Source of the DNA: Enterococcus_D sp050529585
GTDB taxonomy: Bacteria; Bacillota; Bacilli; Lactobacillales; Enterococcaceae
Assembly: GCF_050529585.1 (NCBI RefSeq)
Contig: NZ_CP172882.1
Coordinates: 248,001 to 312,000, forward strand
Length of the DNA: 64,000 bases
Direction: 5' to 3'
The position numbers were made by a program, and so were the translations under genes. Below, one piece after another: positions 1 to 7,945 of this stretch (the first letter of the stretch is position 1; every line of letters begins with the position of its first letter). The notes under the pieces were generated by a model. It was given only the letters and a program-made list of their open reading frames with translations. It had not been told where the DNA came from and did no database searches.

Positions 1-207
1 CCAGATCGTTTTTCTGCTTCTATGACGACATTACAAAAAATGATCACAGAAGATACAGAAATCGTGACGCTTATGATTGGTGAAGAAGGCAAAGCCAAAG
101 AAGCAAACAAAATCGAAGAAGCGATTTTAGCACTACACCCAGAGATCGAAGTGGAGATCCATCAAGGAGATCAACCAGTTTATCCGTATCTCTTCTCAGC
201 AGAATAA
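1..207 (+). CDS. fakA: C-terminal end of a DAK2/DegV-associated kinase (FakA/YloV family), partial
   Basis: The frame is open from base 1 and ends at TAA 205-207, giving the last 68 residues of a protein that starts outside the window. The tail contains a TLMIGEEG stretch and a glutamate-rich run (IEIEVEIHQGDQPVYPYLFSAE-like end) typical of the C-terminus of YloV/FakA. FakA is the ATP-dependent kinase that phosphorylates fatty acids held by FakB proteins. Placement directly before recG and plsX is the usual Firmicutes context. The catalytic DAK domains are not visible here, so the name rests on the tail and on the neighbours. Confidence 0.75.
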   Translation, partial: PDRFSASMTTLQKMITEDTEIVTLMIGEEGKAKEANKIEEAILALHPEIEVEIHQGDQPVYPYLFSAE

Positions 208-218
208 CAAGCATTGGC

Positions 219-262
219 AGGCGGGGGCAAAAGTCGGACAACGATTTTTGCGCCGCCTTTTT
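219..262 (+). terminator. Probable factor-independent terminator after fakA
   Basis: AGGCGG (219-224) pairs with CCGCCT (253-258), and GCAAAA pairs with TTTTGC closer to the loop, with a small internal loop between. A T run (258-262) follows. It would separate fakA from recG, at least in part. Confidence 0.55.
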
Positions 263-320
263 GTCTGATTGGAAGCAACCGCAATCTGCACAAACGAATA
301 ACAGATGAAAGGAGATATCT

Positions 321-2351
321 ATGCTGAAGCAACCATTGACTGTGCTGAAAGGCGTCGGCGAAAAGCGCGCCCAAGATCTTGCGCGTCTAGGGATCGAAAC
401 CATCGAAGATTTATTGAAATACTATCCTTTTCGATATGAAGATATTCAAGAACGGCAACTAGCAGAGATCCAAGACCAAGAAAAAGTCACGATCAAAGGC
501 ATCGTTGTCTCACCACCGGTGGTCAATCGATTTGGCTATAAGAAGAGCCGTCTGCAATTTCGCATGATGCAAGACCATGACGTGTTCAATGTCTCGTTCT
601 TTAATCAACCTTATCTAAAGGACAAAGTGGAATTATCAGAAGAAATTGCCGTATATGGCAAATGGGATGCCAACCGCAAAGCTTTGACTGGGATGAAAAT
701 CATTGGCAGCAAAAGCGATGAAGAGTTTGCGCCAATCTATCACGTCAATAAATCAGTGCGCCAGAGTGTCTTGATTGAACTGATCAAACAAGCATTTGCC
801 GATTTTGGTGATCAAATTCCCGAAATCTTACCGCAAAGTTTGATTGAGAAATATCGCTTGATGAATCGTGGAGCAGCGATGTTTGCGATGCATTTTCCCA
901 AACAACCACAGGATAGTCATCAAGCCAAACGCCGGGTCATTTTTGAAGAGTTTTTTCTTTTTCAAATGCAGATCCAAGGATTAAAACGCAGTGAAAAAGA
1001 TGCAAAAAATGGGTTGGTGATCGATTATGACGTGCAACGTCTCAAACGATTTACCCGCCAATTGCCCTTTGAACTGACAAATGCCCAAAAACGGGTCACC
1101 AACGAGATCTGTCATGACTTAAAGAGTCCGCTGCATATGCAACGGCTGTTGCAAGGGGATGTGGGAAGCGGCAAAACAGTCGTTGCGGCGATTGCCTTAT
1201 ATGCTACGATGACTGCAGGGTTTCAAGGTGCGCTAATGGTGCCCACAGAAATCTTGGCGCAACAACATCTTGAAAGTTTGAATCAATTATTCGATCCGTT
1301 GGAAGTTCGCACTGCCCTTTTAACAGGGTCGACAAAGACCAAAGAACGCCGTGCGATCCTTGCTGAATTAGCTGCTGGAGAGATCGACATTGTTGTGGGG
1401 ACCCATGCACTGATCCAAGAAGGCGTCGAATTTGCCCATTTAGGTCTGGTGATCACAGATGAACAGCACCGATTTGGTGTGAATCAGCGAAAAGTATTGC
1501 GGGAAAAGGGGTATTCTCCAGATGTCTTGTTTATGACTGCGACCCCAATTCCGCGGACTTTAGCGATTACCGCATATGGTGAAATGGATGTCTCGATCAT
1601 TGATGAAATGCCAGCCGGGCGCATACCGGTTGAGACCCGCTGGGTACGGCCGCCTCAGTTTGAATCGATACTAGAGTGGGCCCAAAGAGAATTGGCAGCA
1701 GGACACCAAATGTATGTGATTTGTCCGCTGATCGAAGAATCTGAAATGTTGGATGTCAAAAATGCGACGGAGATTTTTGAGCAGTTGCAAAGTTACTTTG
1801 CACCGACGTATCAAGTCGGGATGCTGCATGGCAAAATGAAAAACCATGAGAAAGATGCAATCATGGCTTCTTTCAAAGAAAATGAGTTGCAGATTTTGGT
1901 CTCGACGACTGTCATCGAAGTCGGCGTCAATGTACCAAATGCCACGGTCATGTTGATCATTGATGCGGATCGCTTCGGGTTGGCCCAGTTGCATCAATTG
2001 CGGGGACGTGTCGGCCGCGGCGCAGATGCTTCCTATTGTATCTTGATTGCTAATCCTAAGAATGAAACCGGCGTTGCCCGAATGAAGATCATGACTGAGA
2101 CCACCAATGGTTTTGTCGTTAGTGAAAAAGATTTGGCTTTGCGTGGACCAGGAGAAGTCTTTGGCAACCGTCAGTCTGGGTTGCCCGAGTTTGCTGCTGC
2201 CGATTTGGTGGCGGATGCCCATATATTAGAAGTTGCTCAAGTGGAAGCAACTGAATTGTGGCAAAAACAAAACTGGCAAGTGTTGCCAGAGTATCAAGCG
2301 TTAGCTGCCTATTTGACAGCCCAAAAAGCTGATAAACAGTTTTTTGATTGA
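321..2351 (+). CDS. recG: ATP-dependent DNA helicase RecG
   Basis: Encodes 676 residues, the usual RecG length. RecG is a branch-migration helicase that regresses stalled forks and processes Holliday junctions. The N-terminus has the helix-hairpin-helix-like GVGEKRAQDLARLGI segment and the wedge/OB domain. Walker A GDVGSGKT lies near residues 279-286 and the DEQH box (TDEQHRFG) near residue 380. The C-terminal helicase lobe has TTVIEVGVNVPNA and QLRGRVGRG. An AAAGGAG-like ribosome site precedes ATG 321. It lies between fakA and plsX, the conserved Firmicutes order, and its 3' end carries the likely plsX promoter. Confidence 0.97.
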   Translation: MLKQPLTVLKGVGEKRAQDLARLGIETIEDLLKYYPFRYEDIQERQLAEIQDQEKVTIKGIVVSPPVVNRFGYKKSRLQFRMMQDHDVFNVSFFNQPYLKDKVELSEEIAVYGKWDANRKALTGMKIIGSKSDEEFAPIYHVNKSVRQSVLIELIKQAFADFGDQIPEILPQSLIEKYRLMNRGAAMFAMHFPKQPQDSHQAKRRVIFEEFFLFQMQIQGLKRSEKDAKNGLVIDYDVQRLKRFTRQLPFELTNAQKRVTNEICHDLKSPLHMQRLLQGDVGSGKTVVAAIALYATMTAGFQGALMVPTEILAQQHLESLNQLFDPLEVRTALLTGSTKTKERRAILAELAAGEIDIVVGTHALIQEGVEFAHLGLVITDEQHRFGVNQRKVLREKGYSPDVLFMTATPIPRTLAITAYGEMDVSIIDEMPAGRIPVETRWVRPPQFESILEWAQRELAAGHQMYVICPLIEESEMLDVKNATEIFEQLQSYFAPTYQVGMLHGKMKNHEKDAIMASFKENELQILVSTTVIEVGVNVPNATVMLIIDADRFGLAQLHQLRGRVGRGADASYCILIANPKNETGVARMKIMTETTNGFVVSEKDLALRGPGEVFGNRQSGLPEFAAADLVADAHILEVAQVEATELWQKQNWQVLPEYQALAAYLTAQKADKQFFD

Positions 2352-2358
2352 TAAATTA

Positions 2359-2367
2359 TGCTATACT
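2359..2367 (+). promoter_or_regulatory. Extended -10 promoter for plsX
   Basis: TGCTATACT, an extended -10 element, lies just after the recG stop and 30 bases before the plsX ATG. I see no convincing -35, so this is a moderate call. Confidence 0.45.
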
Positions 2368-2397
2368 AATGAAGAAAATGAAGGGAGTGGCAACGAC

Positions 2398-3417
2398 ATG
2401 CGAATTGCCGTCGATGCAATGGGCGGGGACAACGCCCCAAAAGCCATCGTGGAAGGTGTCATGCTGGCAAAAAAAGATTTTCCAGATATCGAGTTTCAAT
2501 TATATGGAAAAGAAAATGAAATCAAAAAATATGTGACAGATGAAAGTCAAATCACAATTATTCATACGGATGAAAAAATCAATAGTGATGATGAACCAGT
2601 CAAAGCGATTCGACGGAAGAAAACGGCCTCAATGGTGTTAGCCGCACAAGCTGTAAAAGAAGGACGCGCGGATGCAATTTTTTCTGCAGGAAATACTGGC
2701 GCTTTGTTAGCAGCAGGTCTGTTTATCGTCGGACGAATCAAAGGAATCGATCGCCCTGGCTTGATGTCGACGATGCCTGTGATTGGTAAAGATGCTGGGT
2801 TTGATATGTTGGATCTCGGGGCCAACGCAGAAAACAAACCGGAACACTTGGTGAATTACGCTGTGTTAGGTTCTTTCTATGCACAAAAAGTACGGGGAAT
2901 CAGTAACCCCCGTGTAGGCCTCTTGAACAATGGTACAGAAGAAACCAAGGGTAGCGAATTGACGAAGAAAGCCTTTGAATTGCTGTCTGCGGAACCGTCG
3001 ATCCATTTTATTGGCAATGTCGAAGCCAGAGAACTGTTGAATGGGGCGGCAGATGTTGTTGTAACAGACGGGTTTACCGGCAATGCTGTGTTGAAATCGA
3101 TCGAAGGGACAGCCTTGAATTTGATGGGCTTGTTGAAATCATCGATTCTAGACGCAGGGCTAAAAGGGAAATTAGGGGCAGTTCTACTGAAAGATGCCTT
3201 GCGGAATGTCAAAAATGAGATGGATTACGCCAAACATGGTGGTGCTGTCCTCTTTGGCTTAAAGGCGCCAGTCATCAAAACCCATGGTTCCACAGGACCA
3301 GAAGCTGTGGCCTATACGATCAAACAGATCCATACAATGCTCGCTACGGATGTGGTTGCGCAATTGGTTGCTCATTATGAATCAGACGCAGCAACGTCAG
3401 CTTCGCAATCGGAGTGA
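2398..3417 (+). CDS. plsX: Phosphate acyltransferase PlsX
   Basis: Encodes 339 residues starting MRIAVDAMGGDNAP, the invariant PlsX N-terminus. PlsX turns acyl-ACP plus phosphate into acyl-phosphate, which PlsY uses to start phospholipid synthesis. I chose ATG 2398 because AAGGGAG lies about 8 bases upstream. An in-frame ATG at 2344 would add 18 unrelated residues overlapping the recG end. Further family signs are SAGNTGALLAAGLF, LDLGAN and VVTDGFTGN. acpP follows after about 100 bases, so the two lipid genes are linked functionally. Confidence 0.97.
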   Translation: MRIAVDAMGGDNAPKAIVEGVMLAKKDFPDIEFQLYGKENEIKKYVTDESQITIIHTDEKINSDDEPVKAIRRKKTASMVLAAQAVKEGRADAIFSAGNTGALLAAGLFIVGRIKGIDRPGLMSTMPVIGKDAGFDMLDLGANAENKPEHLVNYAVLGSFYAQKVRGISNPRVGLLNNGTEETKGSELTKKAFELLSAEPSIHFIGNVEARELLNGAADVVVTDGFTGNAVLKSIEGTALNLMGLLKSSILDAGLKGKLGAVLLKDALRNVKNEMDYAKHGGAVLFGLKAPVIKTHGSTGPEAVAYTIKQIHTMLATDVVAQLVAHYESDAATSASQSE

Positions 3418-3446
3418 CATCATTGTAACAAAAATGCAAAAAAAAC

Positions 3447-3475
3447 TAGACAAATACTTGTCAAAGCAGTACAAT
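3447..3475 (+). promoter_or_regulatory. Promoter for acpP
   Basis: TAGACA (3447-3452) and TACAAT (3470-3475) are separated by exactly 17 bases. They lie between the plsX stop and the acpP ribosome site. acpP can therefore be transcribed apart from plsX, which fits the high demand for carrier protein. Confidence 0.6.
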
Positions 3476-3524
3476 GTTTCTTAGCCATTCTATGTTTTGT
3501 GCAAACGCGTGGAGGTGAAGCCAG

Positions 3525-3767
3525 TTGACACGAGATGAAGTATTCAAGAAAGTAGCAGTCGTGATCGCCAATCATTTTGAGATTGATGCCGAGAACGTGA
3601 CAGATACAATGAGCATTAAAGACGACTTGAACGCTGATTCGATCAGTGTGATGGAATTCGTCCTAGAACTAGAAGATGAATTTGGTACCGAAATTTCAGA
3701 TGAAGATGCCGAGCAGATCGAAACAGTCGGTGGAGCGGTTGATTATATTTCAAGCCATCTTGCTTAA
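3525..3767 (+). CDS. acpP: Acyl carrier protein
   Basis: Encodes 80 residues, the normal ACP size, acidic and helical. The phosphopantetheine attachment serine is Ser39 in DLNADSIS. The common motif is DSLD, so Ile40 and Ser41 are mild departures. The start is TTG at 3525, supported by GGAGGTGA at 3511-3518. ACP carries growing acyl chains for the FAS II pathway and supplies PlsX. Its TTG start and own promoter are the main regulatory features visible. A terminator follows at once. Confidence 0.95.
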   Translation: MTRDEVFKKVAVVIANHFEIDAENVTDTMSIKDDLNADSISVMEFVLELEDEFGTEISDEDAEQIETVGGAVDYISSHLA

Positions 3768-3776
3768 GACAGTTTA

Positions 3777-3810
3777 AAAGAGCTAAGTCCTAGATGACTT
3801 GGCTCTTTCT
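3777..3810 (+). terminator. Terminator after acpP
   Basis: AAAGAGCTAAGTC (3777-3789) pairs, with G-U pairs, to GACTTGGCTCTTT (3796-3808). T-rich sequence follows. It closes the recG-plsX-acpP block before the opp operon. Confidence 0.75.
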
Positions 3811-3908
3811 TTACTCTTTTCTTCAAGAAGGGCACCTTTTATACAGTTTTGCAAAACCATTCATCTAAGGAGAAAATGCTGACATAGAGATGTTGCCAGT
3901 CTAGTATA

Positions 3909-3923
3909 AGTATTCTGAAAATT
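3909..3923 (+). promoter_or_regulatory. CodY-like box upstream of opp
   Basis: AGTATTCTGAAAATT matches the known CodY consensus AATTTTCWGAAAATT at 13 of 15 positions. It ends 23 bases before the -35 of the opp promoter. CodY represses peptide uptake genes when branched-chain amino acids and GTP are plentiful, so this is a sensible target. Binding is inferred, not shown. Confidence 0.6.
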
Positions 3924-3946
3924 CAGTGTTTTAATTTGAGTAGGGC

Positions 3947-3975
3947 TTGCATTATGAGAGGCATTTCTATATAAT
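3947..3975 (+). promoter_or_regulatory. Promoter of the oppDFBCA operon
   Basis: TTGCAT (3947-3952), a 17-base spacer and a perfect TATAAT (3970-3975). The leader to the oppD start is about 105 bases. Apart from this promoter, the terminator and the CodY-like box, the 3768-4086 gap holds nothing I can recognise. Confidence 0.75.
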
Positions 3976-4086
3976 TATTAAGAATATATTATACAATGTT
4001 AAGAAAGCTTTCGGAATTCATTCGTTTATTCCTAGTTTTTTATTAGCACTTGCACGTCATCTTAGAAAGTAGAGAGGGGTATTCGA

Positions 4087-5094
4087 TTGTCCAGAGATAA
4101 TCAGTTACTAGATGTTCAAAACCTTCATACAGGTTTCCGTATTAAAGATGATTACTATGATGCAGTAGATGGTGTTTCGTTTACACTAGACCGCAATGAA
4201 ATATTAGCGATCGTTGGAGAGTCAGGCTGCGGAAAAAGTACATTAGCAACCACTATTATGGGATTACATGATCCTAACAACACCAAAATCACGGGTGAGA
4301 TCTTATATAAAGATCTAAATTTATCCAATTTAAATGAAACACTGTATAACAAAATTCGCGGAAATGATATTGGGATGATTTTCCAAGATCCTTTGTCTGC
4401 ATTGAACCCATTGATGCGCATTGAAGATCAAATCAAAGAAGGTTTGTCTTATCATACGGATATGTCAGCTGAACAACGACAAGCGCGCGCATTAGAACTG
4501 TTAGAACAAGTTGGGATTCCTAATCCACCGCGAGTGGGTCGCCAGTATCCTCATGAATTGTCTGGCGGTATGCGGCAACGGGTCATCATTGCGATCGCGA
4601 TTGCGTGTAAACCACCAATCATTATTGCCGATGAACCAACGACTGCCCTTGACGTAACGATCCAAGCACAAATTTTGGACTTATTAAAAGATCTGCAAGA
4701 AGAAACCCAAACAGGGATCATTTTGATCACCCATGACCTTGGTGTCGTTGCAGAGATGGCAGACCGTGTAGCCGTGATGTACGGTGGACAATTTGTTGAA
4801 GTGGCAAGTGCAGAAGAATTGTTTTCAAATCCGAAACATCCTTATACACGCTCGTTGCTGAATTCTATTCCACAAGAGAATTCACAAGATAGTGAACTCC
4901 ATGTAATCGAAGGTGTGGTGCCTTCATTGAAAAATATGCCAAGAACAGGCTGTCGTTTCGCAGCACGTATCCCATGGATTCCTGCCAGCGAACATGAAGA
5001 AAACCCTGTATTGCATGAAGTAGCCCCTGACCACTTGGTTCGTTGTACCTGCTACAAGCATTTCCATTTTAGAGACGAAGAAGGAGAAGTGTAG
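4087..5094 (+). CDS. oppD: Oligopeptide ABC transporter ATP-binding protein OppD
   Basis: Encodes 335 residues with a TTG start preceded by AGAGAGGGG. Walker A is GESGCGKST at residues 44-52, the ABC signature is LSGGMRQRV, and Walker B is IIIADEPTTALD. The C-terminal oligopeptide/dipeptide extension with Cys residues (TGCRFAARIPW, VRCTCYK) marks the OppD/DppD family. It energises peptide import together with OppF on the cytoplasmic face. It is the first gene of five in the order D-F-B-C-A, the same order as in Lactococcus. Its stop directly abuts the oppF ATG, which suggests translational coupling. Confidence 0.95.
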   Translation: MSRDNQLLDVQNLHTGFRIKDDYYDAVDGVSFTLDRNEILAIVGESGCGKSTLATTIMGLHDPNNTKITGEILYKDLNLSNLNETLYNKIRGNDIGMIFQDPLSALNPLMRIEDQIKEGLSYHTDMSAEQRQARALELLEQVGIPNPPRVGRQYPHELSGGMRQRVIIAIAIACKPPIIIADEPTTALDVTIQAQILDLLKDLQEETQTGIILITHDLGVVAEMADRVAVMYGGQFVEVASAEELFSNPKHPYTRSLLNSIPQENSQDSELHVIEGVVPSLKNMPRTGCRFAARIPWIPASEHEENPVLHEVAPDHLVRCTCYKHFHFRDEEGEV

Positions 5095-6039
5095 ATGACA
5101 GAATTAATTACAATCAAAGATCTGAAAGTCCACTATCCGATTCGCAGCGGGTTTTTCAACCGTGTGACTGACTTTGTTTATGCGGTAGATGGCGTGGACT
5201 TTGTGATCGAAAAAGGCAAGACTTATGGATTGGTTGGTGAATCTGGTTCTGGTAAATCCACCACCGGTAAAGCCATCGTCGGATTAGAAAAAGTGACTAG
5301 TGGCGGCATCATTTACGAAGGGCAAGATGTGACCAAACGTTCAGTCCGTAAAAAGATGAACTACAATAAAGATGTCCAAATGATTTTCCAAGATTCAATG
5401 TCCAGTTTGAACCCTAAAAAACGGGTGATAGATATTATTGCTGAGCCGTTACGTAACTTTGAACGGTTAAGCGATCAAGAAGAAAAACAACGGGTCAAAC
5501 GTCTTTTAGACATCGTAGGGATGCCAGAAGATGCGTTGTACAAATATCCCCATGAGTTTTCTGGTGGGCAGCGTCAACGTTTAGGTGTTGCACGAGCAGT
5601 TGCGTCAAACCCTAAATTGATCGTCGCGGATGAACCGGTTTCTGCGTTAGACCTTTCGGTACAAGCGCAAGTATTGAACTTTATGAAACGGATCCAGCAA
5701 GAATTTGGCTTAAGTTTCTTATTTATCTCCCATGATTTAGGTGTAGTCAAACACATGTGTGACAATATTGCCATCATGTATAAAGGGCGTTTCGTTGAAA
5801 TCGGCTCTCGAGAAGATATCTATCAAGACCCACGCCATATCTATACCAAACGTTTGCTATCAGCCATTCCTCAAATCGATGTGAAAAATCGTGAAGCGCA
5901 CAAAGAAAACCGCCGTCGTGTGGAACTAGATTATGTGACGCATCAAAAAGATTATTATGACGAAACTGGTCGGGTGTATGATTTGCGGACGATTACCGCA
6001 TCACACCAAGTCGCATTGAAAAATGGGGGTGCTGAATAA
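5095..6039 (+). CDS. oppF: Oligopeptide ABC transporter ATP-binding protein OppF
   Basis: Encodes 314 residues, the second ATPase of the importer. Walker A is GESGSGKST, the signature is FSGGQRQRLGVARA and Walker B is LIVADEPVSALD. The RRVELDYVTHQ tail follows the conserved oligopeptide-transporter C-terminal segment. The ATG at 5095 follows the oppD stop with no gap and uses the AAGGAGAAG within the end of oppD. The TAA overlaps the oppB ATG by one base (TAATG), so D, F and B are translationally coupled. Confidence 0.95.
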   Translation: MTELITIKDLKVHYPIRSGFFNRVTDFVYAVDGVDFVIEKGKTYGLVGESGSGKSTTGKAIVGLEKVTSGGIIYEGQDVTKRSVRKKMNYNKDVQMIFQDSMSSLNPKKRVIDIIAEPLRNFERLSDQEEKQRVKRLLDIVGMPEDALYKYPHEFSGGQRQRLGVARAVASNPKLIVADEPVSALDLSVQAQVLNFMKRIQQEFGLSFLFISHDLGVVKHMCDNIAIMYKGRFVEIGSREDIYQDPRHIYTKRLLSAIPQIDVKNREAHKENRRRVELDYVTHQKDYYDETGRVYDLRTITASHQVALKNGGAE

Positions 6040-6995
6040 TGTGGAAAACAATTCTACGTCGTTTGTTGTTGATGATCCCTCAAGTCATTATTTTAAGTAT
6101 TTTGATTTTCTTGATCGCCCAAGCGATGCCAGGGGATCCATTTACCGGGTTGATCAATCCAAACCAAGATCCAGCCGTGATCGAACGGATGCGGGAAGCT
6201 GCCGGTTTGAATGATCCATGGTATACCCAATATTTCCGTTGGATCGGCAACGCCATCCAAGGTGATTTTGGTCAAAGTTTCATCTATAAACTACCAGTAG
6301 CTACGTTATTATCTGGTCGTATCAGTAACACATTGTGGCTATCGCTGCTTACAGTTATTTTGACTTATGTGATCGCGATTCCTTTAGGTATGTGGGCAGG
6401 TCGTTATCAAGATTCATTGATTGATAAGGCTGTAGTCATTTATAACTTCTTCAGCTTTGCCGTTCCATTGTTTATCTTTGCTTTGTTGGCATTGTTCATT
6501 TTCGGTTACCGATTAGGATGGTTCCCAACAGGTGGCTCCGTTGCACCTGGTCTGAGTGGGATGGATGAGTTTTGGAGTCGTCTATATCACCTGATTCTAC
6601 CATCGATCACATCTGCTTTATTGGGTACTGCAGTAACGATCCAGTATTTGCGTAGTGAAGTCATTGATTCGAAATCACTCGATTTTGTCCGCACAGCGCG
6701 TTCAAAAGGGGTGCCGACGAATAAAGTATTTTCACGTCACGTCTTTAGAAATGCATCATTGCCGATTGCCTCACAAATGGGGTATGAGATCACTTCATTG
6801 ATTGCTGGTTCAGTGGTTATCGAAAAAATCTTCGCGTATCCAGGCGTTGGTAAATTATTTATTGATAGTATCGTACAACGGGATTATGCCGTGATCACCT
6901 CATTGACGCTGATTTTAGGATTAGCAACACTGATTGGTACGTTGCTATCTGATATCATTATGAGTATTGTCGATCCAAGAATCAGAATCCAGTAA
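6039..6995 (+). CDS. oppB: Oligopeptide ABC transporter permease OppB
   Basis: Encodes 318 residues, an integral membrane protein with about six hydrophobic segments. It starts MWKTILRRLLLMIPQVIILS, the classic OppB/DppB N-terminal membrane segment. The coupling motif region reads FVRTARSKGVPTNKVFSRHVFRNASLP, the site that contacts the ATPase. With OppC it forms the peptide channel. It overlaps the oppF stop by one base. Confidence 0.95.
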   Translation: MWKTILRRLLLMIPQVIILSILIFLIAQAMPGDPFTGLINPNQDPAVIERMREAAGLNDPWYTQYFRWIGNAIQGDFGQSFIYKLPVATLLSGRISNTLWLSLLTVILTYVIAIPLGMWAGRYQDSLIDKAVVIYNFFSFAVPLFIFALLALFIFGYRLGWFPTGGSVAPGLSGMDEFWSRLYHLILPSITSALLGTAVTIQYLRSEVIDSKSLDFVRTARSKGVPTNKVFSRHVFRNASLPIASQMGYEITSLIAGSVVIEKIFAYPGVGKLFIDSIVQRDYAVITSLTLILGLATLIGTLLSDIIMSIVDPRIRIQ

Positions 6996-7010
6996 TAGGA
7001 GGGGATAAAT

Positions 7011-7928
7011 ATGTCTGAAAAGAAAGAAAAAGATTTAAAACAAGAAAGTATCCCGCCTATGGGATTAAAAATGATTTTTCGCGAATTTTTAAAAGATAAA
7101 GTGGCCATTTTCTCTTTGGTATTTTTAGTCGCTGTTTTATTATTCGTGTTTATTGGTTCGGCTATGATAGATCAATCTCAAGTGATGCGTGTCAGCATTC
7201 TTGATAAATATGCAGTTCCAGGCGCTGTTTCGCCAAATGGCGGCACCTACCTTTTAGGGGCGGATGAAGGTGGCCGTGATGTTTGGGGACAATTGATCAT
7301 CGGTGCGCGTAATTCGATCATGATTGGGTTTTCCATTACGATCATTACGTCGATCGTTGGGGTTGGGCTAGGAATCATTTCTGGTTATTATGGCGGTATC
7401 ATCGATAACATTTTGATGCGGATCGTTGATTTCGTGATGATTTTGCCGATCATGCTGATCATTATCGTTATCGTGTCGATCGTACCTCGTTATGATGTTT
7501 GGACCTTTATATGGGTCATGAGTGCCTTTTATTGGGTCGGAAAAGCCCGGCTCTTCCGAAGCAAGACCCTGTCAGAAGGCCGTAGAGATTATGTTAGTGC
7601 ATCGAAAACATTAGGAACCAATGACTTTGTCATTATGTTCCGAGAAATCATGCCGAACTTGAGCTCATTGATCATCACCAACTTAACAATGAACTTTGCA
7701 GCAAATATCGGTATTGAAACAACACTAACATTCTTAGGTTTTGGTCTGCCAACAAATGTGCCAAGTTTAGGTACTTTGATTGGATACGCCAGCAGCGGTG
7801 ATGTGCTGGTCAATAGACAATGGATTTGGTTACCCGCGTCAATTCTGATTTTAGTCTTGATGTTGAGTATAAATTACGTTGGTCAAGCATTTAAGCGTTC
7901 AGCTGATGCGCGTCAGCGGTTAGGATAA
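7011..7928 (+). CDS. oppC: Oligopeptide ABC transporter permease OppC
   Basis: Encodes 305 residues. It has the cytoplasmic N-terminal arm (KEKDLKQESIPPMG) and first membrane helix typical of OppC/DppC, then LLGADEGGRDVWGQLIIGARNS. The coupling loop is YVSASKTLGTNDFVIMFREIMPNLSS. AGGAGGGG lies 7 bases upstream of ATG 7011. It pairs with OppB as the transmembrane channel. Confidence 0.95.
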   Translation: MSEKKEKDLKQESIPPMGLKMIFREFLKDKVAIFSLVFLVAVLLFVFIGSAMIDQSQVMRVSILDKYAVPGAVSPNGGTYLLGADEGGRDVWGQLIIGARNSIMIGFSITIITSIVGVGLGIISGYYGGIIDNILMRIVDFVMILPIMLIIIVIVSIVPRYDVWTFIWVMSAFYWVGKARLFRSKTLSEGRRDYVSASKTLGTNDFVIMFREIMPNLSSLIITNLTMNFAANIGIETTLTFLGFGLPTNVPSLGTLIGYASSGDVLVNRQWIWLPASILILVLMLSINYVGQAFKRSADARQRLG

Positions 7929-7945
7929 ATTAAGGAGGATACAGG

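Noticed and set aside
1671..2222. 183-codon reverse-strand frame inside recG
   Set aside because: It is the antisense shadow of conserved RecG helicase motifs, with no family features or ribosome site.
2344..2397. An 18-residue N-terminal extension of PlsX
   Set aside because: The extension overlaps recG and has no ribosome site, while ATG 2398 has a good one and starts at the invariant PlsX N-terminus.
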